Positions 28,960-39,460 of a stretch of DNA of 64,000 nucleotides are shown piece by piece. Origin of the DNA: Polydactylus sextarius (lineage: Eukaryota; Chordata; Actinopteri; Polynemidae). The notes beneath the pieces were generated by a model, which saw only the letters and a program-made list of their open reading frames with translations, made no database searches and was not told where the DNA came from. The stretch is taken from positions 9,607,001-9,671,000 of the forward strand of contig CM028915.1 in NCBI GenBank assembly GCA_016801845.1, given 5' to 3'. A program made the translations under genes and the position numbers. Every line of letters starts with the position of its first letter. The first letter of the stretch is position 1.

Positions 28960-29060
28960 ATTTTGGTAGTGCGCGCAGGAAGTGTCGGCGCTGTTGTGAG
29001 TATTGGGGACTTGACGGTCGGTGTCCGGGGGCTACGAGCGCACACGTCGCCCTACACTAC
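28960..29060 (+). promoter_or_regulatory. Putative edil3 core promoter region
   Basis: Base composition changes sharply here from AT-rich repeat DNA to G+C-rich DNA with many CpGs (for example 'gtgcgcgcaggaagtgtcgg' and 'acgagcgcacacgtcgcc'). This is typical of a vertebrate CpG-type promoter. The CAGGAAGTG at 28,976-28,984 fits an ETS-family site. No TATA box at a convincing distance was found. The transcription start cannot be fixed from sequence. The placement rests on its position about 370-470 nt before the first ATG of edil3 and on the composition shift. Confidence 0.5.
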
Positions 29061-29426
29061 ATCGCACCACTGCGGTAGAAGCGGGGAAGGCAGCTGAAGA
29101 GAGAGAGACAGAAAGAGAGAGAGACGGGAGAGAGAGAGGAATAGAGCCGGCAGGCGCAGTTCACTTGCTCCTGCAAGACAAAAATCCAGGTGGCGAGTGT
29201 GTCTCTCTCTGCCGACTTTATCACAGAGGAGGACTTTACCTGAGAGGACGTGTGGGCTGTAGCAACAGCTCCCAGGACAATCTTTGCAGCTCAGCGAGAG
29301 CGAAGAAGGGAGAACTTTTGACTACTGCGATTATTATTATTTCTTTTTTTCCCCTCTCTCTCTCTCTCCTTGTTGTTACCTCGTCTCCGTAACCTTGGAA
29401 GTCAGACCTGTTCATTGGAAGAGAGG
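29061..29426 (+). other. edil3 5' untranslated leader (approximate)
   Basis: This is the probable 5' UTR of exon 1. From about 28,960 to 29,426 there is no ATG at all, so the edil3 start at 29,427 would be the first AUG of the transcript. The leader has a purine-rich GA stretch at 29,099-29,141 and a CT-rich stretch at 29,340-29,370. A frame beginning with GTG at 29,021 stays open to 29,392, out of frame with the main start and ending 34 nt before it; it has no recognised domain. The 5' border is a guess. Confidence 0.5.
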
Positions 29427-29490
29427 ATGGGACCGCTGCTCCTTTTCATCGCGCTGGGTCTGAGCGCCGCTGTCCCGCAGCATGTGATAG
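29427..29490 (+). CDS. edil3: edil3 coding exon 1 (signal peptide), partial gene
   Basis: This exon encodes the N-terminal signal peptide of EDIL3/Del-1. In other vertebrates Del-1 is a secreted, matrix-associated protein that binds integrins alphaV-beta3/beta5 through an RGD loop and binds phospholipid through discoidin domains. The exon runs 64 nt from ATG to the phase-1 donor ATAG/gtaagt, a near-consensus splice site. The 21 full codons begin MGPLLLFIALGLSAAVPQ, a hydrophobic core without a charged start. The GLS..VPQ part resembles the same place in mammalian EDIL3. The start was chosen because it is the first ATG after the promoter and has a good context (A at -3, G at +4). Later exons at 53,803 and 62,026 continue in matching phase. 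The assignment of this exon to edil3 depends on that order and phase; cDNA is needed to prove the link. Confidence 0.83.
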
Positions 29491-29516
29491 GTAAGTGGAA
29501 AAGTGACTGGATGTGA

Positions 29517-29557
<41 letters not shown>

Positions 29558-29570
29558 TATACATATATAT
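29517..29570. repeat. (AT)n/(AC)n compound microsatellite beside exon 1 donor
   Basis: AT units run from about 29,517 to 29,542 and then break into mixed ACACAT/ATACAT units. The array begins only about 26 nt after the exon 1 splice donor. The Tyr-Ile rich frames across it are artefacts. Confidence 0.92.
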
Positions 29571-29742
29571 ATCCCAAAGCGTGGGATCAACACAAATCGA
29601 TCAGTATCGATTGAATCATCTTCTTCATATATTGAAAGTGATGAGTGAACATATGATTTTAAGAAGAGAGAGAGCCACGAATATATTTGCCTCAGTGTGC
29701 GCCTGCTGTTTTTGCGGAATATTTGCAGCATTGTTCGCACGA

Positions 29743-29766
29743 CTCTCTCTCTCTCTCTCTCTCTCT
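29743..29766. repeat. (CT)n microsatellite
   Basis: About twelve CT units, followed by CTGT and a T tract. It lies within intron 1 of edil3. Confidence 0.9.
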
Positions 29767-31043
29767 GTCTGTCTTTTTTTTTTTTTTATGACTCTCGTTT
29801 ACTTGTGTTTGAGGGACACTTGTTTGAGTCCATCGAACAGATGGTGAAATGTTTTTATCCGTGCGTAATTCCTCTGTGACGATAAAAGCTTGGCCGGATC
29901 GCTCCGTGCACCAAGCGCGCACATTTCTTTTTCTTTTTTTTTTTTTTTTTTTTTTTGAGGCGCTGTGCTCCAATGTGGTGTTTTTGTGCGCCTTCACAGT
30001 AGTGATCATATTCAGCTGTTTTCCTTTGCTCCTCTCCAGGTTATTTATTTATTATTTTATTTATTTATGTATTTATTTATTGGCCCAGTTCGATTAAAAC
30101 AGAAAGGACGCCACTTTTCCCCTCGAAAACTGAATTAGGTAAAAGTGGGCTTTGGACACATCTAGATGCTATCACTAAGAGGAGATATGCTTTGAGAGCC
30201 CCCTCCTGCATTAGCTGAATCGCGGGAACAGGGGAACAGTATTGACTAGGATGACATCATGAGAAGGTTAATTGCTCACTGCAAGTCTAATGTAGTCTTT
30301 CCAGATACTGTCAGACTGCTTTATGTGGAGAGGAGATTGTTGAAAGCTTATAGATTCACCTGATCCGGTGCATCAGCATTCAGACCATCTCACATCCTCT
30401 CATTCATCCCTTGCCCTTCCATTTGTCTGGTGATGGAGAATATTTAAGCCGGGTATATATTTTACACCAAGAGTACAGAGCAGTACCTGTGGGATGTGTG
30501 TAAAGAAAGCAGTGAAGCCCCTTATAGAAGTGGGTCATGCCATCTTTGCTGTCTCTTTTTATTTAGCAGCACACTTGCCTCGGGAGTCACACATGTCAGA
30601 CAGACCTCAGTCTTTACTTCAGGAGTGCGCCTTAAGCAGAGTTTCTAACGCTCCCTAAGCCTCGCAGTGTCAAGTCAGAGCTAGCCGTTACAAGACGTAA
30701 TACTCCCCGGTAGGCTGGCGTAATGAATGCAGAGGAAAAAAGACAGGGAGTCGTGCTGCTGTGGGTCGACTTGTTTCAAGCCTCAGTGAGTTAAAAATAC
30801 ATCCTCAACTAGCTGCCTCCAATTAATCATATCCCAGTTAAACGTGTAGTATTGTAAAGGGATTTTTTTGTCCATCTGTTTCTAAACTGAGTACAGCTGT
30901 AGCCTCATTCGCAGCGAGAGGCCGTTTTGAGGGAGAGATACAGGGTGTTAACAATATTTGATGTGTATGTGAGCGTTCTTAAAGCCACAATGGTCACCCT
31001 GGCAGCTATTTCAGCAACAGTAACAGCTTCATCAGTCTGGGAT

Positions 31044-31046
<3 letters not shown>

Positions 31047-31079
<33 letters not shown>
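31047..31079. repeat. (GA)n microsatellite
   Basis: About sixteen uninterrupted GA units in intron 1. The Arg-Glu frame over it is an artefact. Confidence 0.93.
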
Positions 31080-31081
<2 letters not shown>

Positions 31082-32135
31082 GAAACACCTCAGAGTCAGG
31101 CTGGAAATGTCTCAGAAGCATTCAGACTCTCCAAGAATAGAAAAAGAAATGTGATGTGATTGCTAGAAATCTTTTTGAATTCTACAAAAGCTGCGCTCTA
31201 CCTCCAAGTAGCGCGCCTTTTCTAGCCAGCTCAAGGGTACCAAGTGTCTTCAGAGACAGTCGCTAACAAACACTCTATTGAGGATGTCACAGGGCGCCTC
31301 TGTCCACTGACAACAAATTGATGGGGTAGAAACATCACGCCTTCAGGTAAAACAGACTGCATTGTTCCAAGTCAGTGTGCAATACATCACTTCCTCTGGT
31401 TGGTTACTGGTGCTGACTCTCACACATTGTTTGGGATCCTGCCTGTCTGCATGGACAAAGCACATGACTGCACTCATGAGCCCCTCTTTATGGAAATGTA
31501 AGATGCTTTTGTGCTTGTGTAGAGAGTCGGCTTTAATGAATTTTATGCATCTTAATTTTAGCCTCAGTCTTGCTATAATAGCTGCACAATTACAGCCTTT
31601 TAGACAAATAGACAACCATCTGGAGAGGCGATGTGATTGTCTGCTATTGATGAATCATAATTAGTGTTAACATTGTCGCTCACTGTTCATTTCACTCAAA
31701 GACTCTCCACACACAGCTGAGGAAGTTTGTCAAACGCAAAAACTGATGAAGAAACTTTGTCGATATTCACACTGATTGCAGCTGTAGATGGACTTATTCG
31801 TCTACTCATCATGCTCACAGACTGTAGATTAGTTGGTTCATAACTGGAGGGAACGAATGACAGACGGCTGCTTCCTTGCTACGAGGAAAGGCATCTGGTA
31901 CATTTGGATAAACAATAGACCTGGCTGGAAATAAGAGGGATTCAAATGTTGGCTTGATATGACTCAACACTGCTTGGTATATCATGGGACCATAGCGCAC
32001 CACAGTGAAGACCGATTCTCTTGAATTATCCTTGGATGTATCATTCTACTACAGTACTTGCACAATGGTCTATATTTGTCAAGAATTATTTGATATATTG
32101 ATCACTATGTAGCCTCACATTCACTGTAGCAGCAC

Positions 32136-32345
32136 TGATTAGATAATTAATTGATTAACTGATAGACAACCAACAGAGGAATTGATTAATGGCAGTTTTT
32201 CAAGCAAAAAATCCAAATATTTCTTGGTTAAAGCTTCGGTGATGTATGATTGTAGTGATTAAGGAAATTATAGCAGACACATTTCACTATTTACTGACAT
32301 TTTACAGATAACCATATAAACCATAGATAACCAATAAATGTCTTG
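32136..32345 (+). repeat. Decayed teleost interspersed repeat
   Basis: A block of phrases in the expected order matches a very common fish repeat: 'taattgattaactgatag', then 'attgattaatggcagttttt', then 'tcaagcaaaaaatccaaata', and finally 'tttactgacattttacag'. The last part resembles the usual 'ctgacattttatagacca' ending. The copy is diverged and truncated, with no coding capacity. I do not assign a family name. Confidence 0.72.
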
Positions 32346-33077
32346 GATAGATGTGAGCATAATGTTAAGTCTAAAAAAGGCATTTATGATTAGCTTTCTT
32401 ACACTGGGAGATGTACATTAATATATGCAACCAAGTTAATTGAGAATTAAAAGCTTTTAAAGTGAACTGGTTGTGTAAACAGCTTGAGATATTAGTGGGT
32501 GATCTCCTTTAATTCCTACAGATGATGGATAATATTCTCTGGTCTCTGAAGGTTATGGTTGATGTACAGGTGGCTTTTAATAACAGTAGCTTGTAATCTA
32601 ACTCAACAGTGCCCTTCAGTCTGGTTTTAAATGGCATAGTCCTCAATCAGTGGAGAGAGGTCAGACCTCTGTCAGATGAGCAGCCGTCATAACCCGTGGA
32701 CTCAAGTAACGGCATGGAAGACAATCGACACGTTGGAAAACGCAGTATGGGCAAAGCGGTTGAAATTTTCTGGCAAGCTTTCTCCTTGTGCTTGTCTTTA
32801 TTTTGTGTGTGTTTTTGGAACTTGATCAGGCAATTCATTGTCAGCATAGACGTTCCTTATTCCCATTAATACTTGAAGGAGAGTTCATTTGTCTCCTGCC
32901 GTGACAAGTTAATGGATGTAGCACTATTTGTCTTCGCTATAGTCGCGCCTCTGTTGTCCTGCCTACATTTCATGCTTGACTTATTGGGAGGGCACAACCG
33001 GGACAGTTATAGAGGTTGCAAGGACACAATGAGGAAATGCTTACCAGAGAAGTTTAATAGGGCCCTGAGATGAAACT

Positions 33078-33097
33078 GGGCAGCACGGTGGTACAAT
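33078..33097 (+). repeat. Fragment of a teleost 'gggcagcacggtggt' repeat
   Basis: The 20-nt string beginning 'gggcagcacggtggt' is the well-known head of an abundant teleost interspersed repeat. The rest of the element is not present, so this is a truncated relic. Confidence 0.6.
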
Positions 33098-34673
33098 AAG
33101 TTGTTTGGGTAACACTCATATACGCTTTCAGACAAAAGAAACAGAAATGAATATGTCACTGTTGTTATGTTATGTCTTAAGTGTCTCACAAAACCAGGGT
33201 CTTGGCAATGGGATTTTGCTGTGCTTTAGGCAAAGCTCTAGATTTTCAAGGTGACTTCAGGGTTGTCAACTATACCTTGATACATCAGAACACAATAAAA
33301 GAAAAACAAAACAAAAACACATAGCCTCCTTTCACACAAGGCCTTTCCTGTTTTTCCTCCCTAATCCTGAAATCAATGTCTAACGTTCTTATTCACAAAA
33401 AACTCTGGAAACATTAATAGTCTGTCGTTTACTAAAAGCAGCATGTAACATTATAAAGGCTGCCTTACACAGTGATCTTCTTAGCATTCCACTAATGCCA
33501 GCGTCAAAAAATTCAGACCATGACGGTGCCAGGAAAAAGAAAGAAGGCAGAAAGAGCCCTCTGAAAGAGAAAAAAAGATTATGTGAATGTTCCGTTTGTA
33601 GTGTCAGTTCATGTTGAGTGCATTTTACTTTTTCCCGGCTAAGAATATGCAGCAGCGCATCCTTTTCAGAGAGTTTGTACATTCATAAGACCGCATGCTG
33701 ATTTTTAGTAATCCTACTGGGTCACGATTAATGACTCAACTTTTGAAGGTACAAACAGGCCCTCCATGTAAGCCCACAGTGTCTGTGTGTGTGTGGCAAA
33801 AAAAGCTGATAATAAAGTTGTATGATGTCCTGTAACATATTGTTTGGGATTGCCAAGGAACTTGCTAAGGATTACTCCTTTCTTGACTTAGGTCTTTTTA
33901 AAGGAAGTATTATATAAAGCAAAAAAAAAAAAAAAAAAGAAGGAGATTACTGTCAGCATTGCTATGTGTCTGGACAACCTGATTTTAATATGGTGTTGAA
34001 AGTGAGTGTTGAAAGATTCAACTTCTGGGATTGAACACTTCTTTGGAGTCTTATCTTCATACCAGAAGGTCAAAGCTCATAATTACACAGTTACTCAGAA
34101 ACTCCAAGGACTGTAAGCAATGTTGCCCCTGAGCAGCACATTCTAATTTCCTCACATACATTTGCCTGTGGCTGCAGCTGGGGAATATGGCTGAAATTAT
34201 CCTCAAATTATAATAACATTTATTTTTCATTCTATTGTTATGTAACAATATTATATACATTCATCACAGTACATTCGGTTGCTCAATTTAAAGGCCAGTG
34301 CAGATTCTCATTAGACTCAAATTATTCCAAATACAAACACAATCATGGGGTAATGTTCAATTACAGTGTCAACACAGCATAACCTTTATAGTGTTTATTA
34401 CAATGAATAGTATCAGGCTACAGTGTAAGTCATGTACTATTCACCTCTTTGTCTGCCTGCCTGTCTTTCAATCTGTCTGTTTGTCAAACAACCAATAGAG
34501 ATCCTCAAGTGAAAAGCCAGAAGTCAGCAGCAGCAATAGCTCCATGTAATTTCCTGTATAAATGAATCTGCATTGGTTCTTTAATTCCTTGTTTGTTTTT
34601 CTTAAACAGCAGGCTGTAGAGGAGAAAAATGAGGCAGTCTGTTAAGATATCACTTAAACGGCTTGTACATTTG

Positions 34674-34680
34674 TGTGTGT

Positions 34681-34736
<56 letters not shown>
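34674..34736. repeat. (GT)n microsatellite, about 30 units
   Basis: A GT run with one GTAT interruption near 34,684. It is the longest dinucleotide array in the window. The Thr-His frame on the minus strand is an artefact. Confidence 0.95.
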
Positions 34737-34738
<2 letters not shown>

Positions 34739-36039
34739 GAAGAGAGTTTGGAGGCAGGAATGCAAATCCCACTGACAAGCATCAGGGTGGATTTTCAGTG
34801 CATTCTTTAAACCAAGCGTGATTTCTGCACTCTTGTAGGAGTGGCTGCTCAGCGCTCTTGGACCCACCCATTTTGTCAGCAAGGTGTCAGAACGGTGTCA
34901 GCCATTCATTATCAGAGCTGACCATGAGAGAAAGAGTCCACCTTTCCTTGCAGATCAATAAGCTGAATAAATTATTTTGGATGAAGTGTAAAACAGCAGC
35001 TGCCTGTAAATAAGAGGACGGGGCAACAGATTCCAGCTTGTTTAAGCTTTATTGTGAGACCAAAGTTTTAAGACAGTGGGTTTCAAATTGAAATGTAATT
35101 TCTTCAACTTTAAAGCCTAAACATGGGTGTATGAATGACACATGAACCTAAGAATATCTGAATGTTTTATCTTTACACAAAAAGCCAGCTCCTAACATTT
35201 TTTTATTTATTTATTTTTTTTGCGATCTAATATCTGCTCTCTGTGAGGATATAAAGTCTCTTTTATGGTTTGTGTTTCAGCGTGAGCTTGTAATTTCTCT
35301 ACTTTTTTTTTTACTCCACTTCTCAAAGACTTCGTCGTAACAATTTGTGCTTAATGCTTTGAGTTTTATAGCATCGCCAGGTGTGTGGAGCATCCACGCA
35401 CACATTAAATTTATAACGGGTGGAGATCTTATAATTTTTTAATAAACCCAAAAGCTTGCACATTTCCATCTCGTCTTGTATTTATTAGATGGTCGTGCTT
35501 TAGTTGTTGCACGCTGAAGTTAAGCCTTCTTTAGTCAAAATAAGATTGAGGAGTTAAAGCAATGAGCTTTGCTTTGGTCTGATAAAGTCTTTCCATTGGG
35601 CTCCAGAACACAACTGAATGTTCAATAAGCCCAGTCTACTCATCTGACATCAGATGGGTGCAAGTGGCTTAAGTTCTTACGTCCAACAAGCCCTGAGGAG
35701 CTGTGAGCTACTCATTCCTATTCCAGAGATATACTTAAATCATGAGCCTCATAGCAACGTGGTTATAAAGTTAAATTGAATCATTAACACTTTTGTTCAT
35801 CTTTTGCATGACTGTACAGAAACTGACGCCAGAGAAACTAAACACAGAAACATTTTCATCTAAATTAATTAAAATTTGTTCTCTGCCTGACAATTAATGA
35901 CTAATTCTAAAATATTATTGCACCAGATGCCATCCATCTTTTACTGCTCTGTCTCCATCCATCTGTCAGTCTGATTAGCTTTTTCATTTTTCTGTCTCGC
36001 TGCAGCAGTGTGTAGTAGACACAGACCTGATCTGATTTG

Positions 36040-36290
36040 TTTGTGCATTTTATCTCGTTCCCAGACTCATCGGCTCTGTAGCCGACAGTATTTTAACATA
36101 TAATGGATTATGTCTGTACCTGCACCGACTGCGCTGCGTGCCCGACTGTGCTCGTGCTCGTACAGACGAACAACTTCGTGTGCTCGAAGCTCAAGCGAAG
36201 TAACCCAGAAATGTCATCACACAAAGTCGAGGCAGCAATTCTGGGCTGTTTCGCACCGTGCAGATGCGCGGCATTACTTGTTACTTTTTA
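36040..36290. other. CpG-dense patch in intron 1
   Basis: This 250-bp stretch has roughly eighteen CpG dinucleotides by my count, far more than the surrounding AT-rich intron. It carries a plus-strand ATG frame from 36,103 to 36,303 that is rich in Cys and Ala but resembles no protein I know. It also has a small 6-bp hairpin near 36,070-36,086. It could be an unmethylated regulatory element, an alternative first exon, or a young GC-rich insertion. No repeat family was recognised. Confidence 0.45.
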
Positions 36291-36821
36291 CGCTTATTTG
36301 TGAAAAAAAAAAAACAACAACAAAAAAACCAAAACTGCATCTTTGTATTTATCTTGTCAACCAGCCTGCTTTTAGGCTAAATTGTTTTTGACTTTCAACA
36401 AGAGTGTGTTTGGACAGTGATTGATTGAGGAGACGAAGGAGTGCATCAGTTAGACCATACATTCTTTGATGTCATCAGTATGTTTGTGCTTAATTTCACC
36501 CCGAAACCCTATGTTTCAATTCAAACATGAGCAAACTGTCCTAGACTATTGCCAAGAACTTTTCAGAAGGGTTATTTCATATAATAGCATAAAATATACG
36601 CCATCCATTGAGAACTGAAGTGCAATCTTTTAAAGTGGAATATTACCCGTCCAGATGTTTTAGATTACCCTTGGGGTGTGTAGCACCAGACAGGACGAGA
36701 GAGAGAGGAACGCAGAGAAAGAGAGAGCTCAGAGCCAGAATGAAAATCTCCTTTAATGTGAACTTCAGTCAACATAACCGCTCACCTTCAAACTTCAAAG
36801 TAAAACCCATTAGAAAGCCAC

Positions 36822-36849
36822 AAAAAAAAAAAAAAAAAAAAAAAAAAAA
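36822..36849. repeat. Poly-A tract, 28 nt
   Basis: An uninterrupted A run in intron 1. It could be the tail of a plus-strand retro-insertion, but no parent element is recognisable before it. Confidence 0.9.
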
Positions 36850-37539
36850 GATAATCTCCTCCTGTGTAATCTTGGTCCATCGTCACTTATAAAAAGGCCA
36901 ATGGTTACAACAAGGTGCATCATTTCGGTAATTGTAAGAAACAGGCGTGATACTGATGATTAGATTACTTTCTCCTTCAAATTTGTTTTTTTGAAGGGCA
37001 CACACAGGCCAGCTGAAGCCCTAATAAACTGGAATATGTGCAGCCTGGTTCCTCTGACTCTGAGGCGGTAACAACAAGTGACAAGGCACCTCTCAGTCAC
37101 TAGTTTCAGATGAGCAGTGGAGACAGGAAGTGATAAAGAGCAGCATGATTGCTAGTCTCTCTCACTCACTGACAGGAAGAAGTTGAATTCAACTTGATGC
37201 CAACAGGCTGTGGTTAAACTTGTATAGGTGTTTTTTTTTTCTGTTATAGAACTCATCGTATTGTCTTTAGTTCGTTGATGAAACCAAGGCCAAGCTGATT
37301 GTTGCTGTTTGTTATGAAAAATAATGGCTTGTAGACATTTATCAGTCTAAATCTTATCAACCTAAAGCTGCAACTATCATGTCAGATGGTGTATTTTCTT
37401 ACTAAGGACAGCAACACCAGCAACAAAAAGCAATAACCTTTGCGTCATGCTGCATGTATGATTACACACATCATCTTTCGTCTCATTAGTGTAATCACTC
37501 TGTCTCTGACCGTAACATTTGTCTAATGTGAATAATCAT

Positions 37540-37690
37540 CCCATCCACCAATTTTCCATATCCACCTGTCTTGTCCATGCAGAATCACAGGGGGAGGCTG
37601 GAATCAGCCCCAGCATGCATTGGGTGTGAGTCATAGCACAACCTGGACACATTCTCCAGGATAAACACGTTCACATCCTCACCTTCTGGC
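37540..37690 (+). repeat. Decayed teleost 'ccatccacc...cagggggaggctgg' repeat
   Basis: This stretch follows the order of a frequent fish repeat: a CATCC start, 'ttttccatatccacc', then 'aatcacagggggaggctgg' with 'cagccccagcatgcattggg'. It ends in 'acctggacacattctccagg' and a 'gttcacatcctcacctt' type end. The divergence is high. The copy is non-coding. Confidence 0.75.
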
Positions 37691-39379
37691 AGTTGGATAG
37701 CACAGAATTATAAACTATTGATTGATTGTGCAGGTTATTTTTAACAGTGACACTGACTTTTACTTTTACACAAACTTGAAAAGGATCCGTGAACCACACA
37801 ACTTTATACTTGACCACTCCTTTACGAAGATTTATTTAAAGAAATATTGAAATATTTGTTTCTTTGCTGCATATCCACACTATTACCACTGACATCTTCT
37901 TTCGTGCCGAACTTGTCTTACTTCCTCTTTTTCTGCTTCAGTAATTGGATGTCAATTATTGAAGCAAACCAGGTAGTTTGACAGTATGGTCTTTCTATTA
38001 TTCACCACTGTTTGAAGTATATGAAATATTTACCAGTGTGATCTTTCTAACCTGTCTCAGCTGTTCTAGGCAGGTGTGCTCCACTGCAGATGCAGGCAAA
38101 AAAAAATCACACTGAAGCACCCTGTGAAAAGTGCACTTTTTACATCCTGGATGTGCTGCCGATGCTGAGAAGAAGGTGATATGTTGAATTAGCAGATGAA
38201 GAAGTTCAGGAAATGAAATCACAGTGTATCTTTAAGTGACGTTGGAGCGTTTCGACAGTGAATCTTTGCGGAATATCTGACGCTCTCGCAGTCGCACTCT
38301 CTCACTCCCTCTCTCACACAAACTCTAGAAGTTATAATTATGACACATCAAACCACGTCTGTTGGGTTGCTGTGCAGCTGAGCAAAGATTTGGTTTGATG
38401 CTATGAATAATACTACTGGATAGATTTTTTCCCTTGTTGTTTATTGGACCCTTTTCTGTAGAATTATGGTGCCTGTGCTTATTTGGCAGATGCATGTTTG
38501 TCAGTTCCTCGTGGTGCATGAAGATAAAGAATATGATGATGGAATTCAACTGAAATTAAGCAAGTCGTTATTTAAACAGACACAAAACAAAGGCTGTAAA
38601 GTCCAGGTGCAGCAGTATAATAGTTGATGCTCAGTTACACCGATAAAGCTACTGTACACTGAGCCTTGTCTTGCTCAGCACTGAGGCTCTTTGAGTAAGA
38701 ACCGCCTGCTACATGAAATTCACTGACCAAGGGCTAAGCAGGATGAAAAAATCCAATTTGTCAAGGCCTGCCCTTTTCAGTACACACAATACACAGCTTA
38801 AGCCAGTAGTTGTGAAGCATAGTGGAAGGTAGAGAGGAACAAGGATCAGTGGATATTTAGTAACCACTTCTTTATGGTGTTCAAACATGCATGTATATAC
38901 GTACACACAGTGGCTAAACATCACACACAGCTTCTCTGTTAACATTAATTCACTGTTTAGATTGTAAGTATGACCTTGATTGAGTAGACAATAGTAATGT
39001 CAAAGTGGAGTAGGAGTAGCTGTGACGAAGCTCCAATGAAAAACACATTGAAAGATACAATATGTATGTTCTGCCAGCGTCAGACTGAGGAAATAATACT
39101 ATCTGGAAGCCTCAGTGAAAGAGGAGTCGTGACCTGAAATGTGTCACTGCCGCTGACTTTGTCTCTTTACGCTACCTGGCTGTTAAATAAATCTGGTCAC
39201 AAAACCTCACTGCATTAAGATGCAAATGTGTTCATGTATATTTTGAGGATAATTTCGCTAAATCGTAATTGCAACGACCTCAAATTTCAGTGAGTGGTGA
39301 GGATATCTGTTTGTCTAAACACAGAAAACAGAAGTGAGACATTTGCTGATTTTGTAGCTAGACTGTGACATTCAGACAA

Positions 39380-39460
39380 AGACATGCTTGCTGTTTCCCT
39401 CTGTCCCTAGTCTTGATGCTAAGCTAACCAGCTGCTGCCCTCAATTATTTTACACACAGT
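39380..39460 (-). repeat. Decayed teleost repeat (minus orientation)
   Basis: The phrases 'ctgtttccctctgtccctag', 'tcttgatgctaagctaacca' and 'gctgctgccc' match, in order, the reverse strand of the repeat at 42,553-42,760. Only the central part is preserved. Confidence 0.62.

Noticed and set aside
29503..29847. Overlapping long frames around the start of intron 1
   Set aside because: They are driven by the AT, CT and T repeats (Tyr-Ile, Ser-Leu and Phe strings).
38090..38170. PCEKC-like reading considered as a first EGF exon
   Set aside because: No further EGF spacing, no glycine turn and no acceptor before it.
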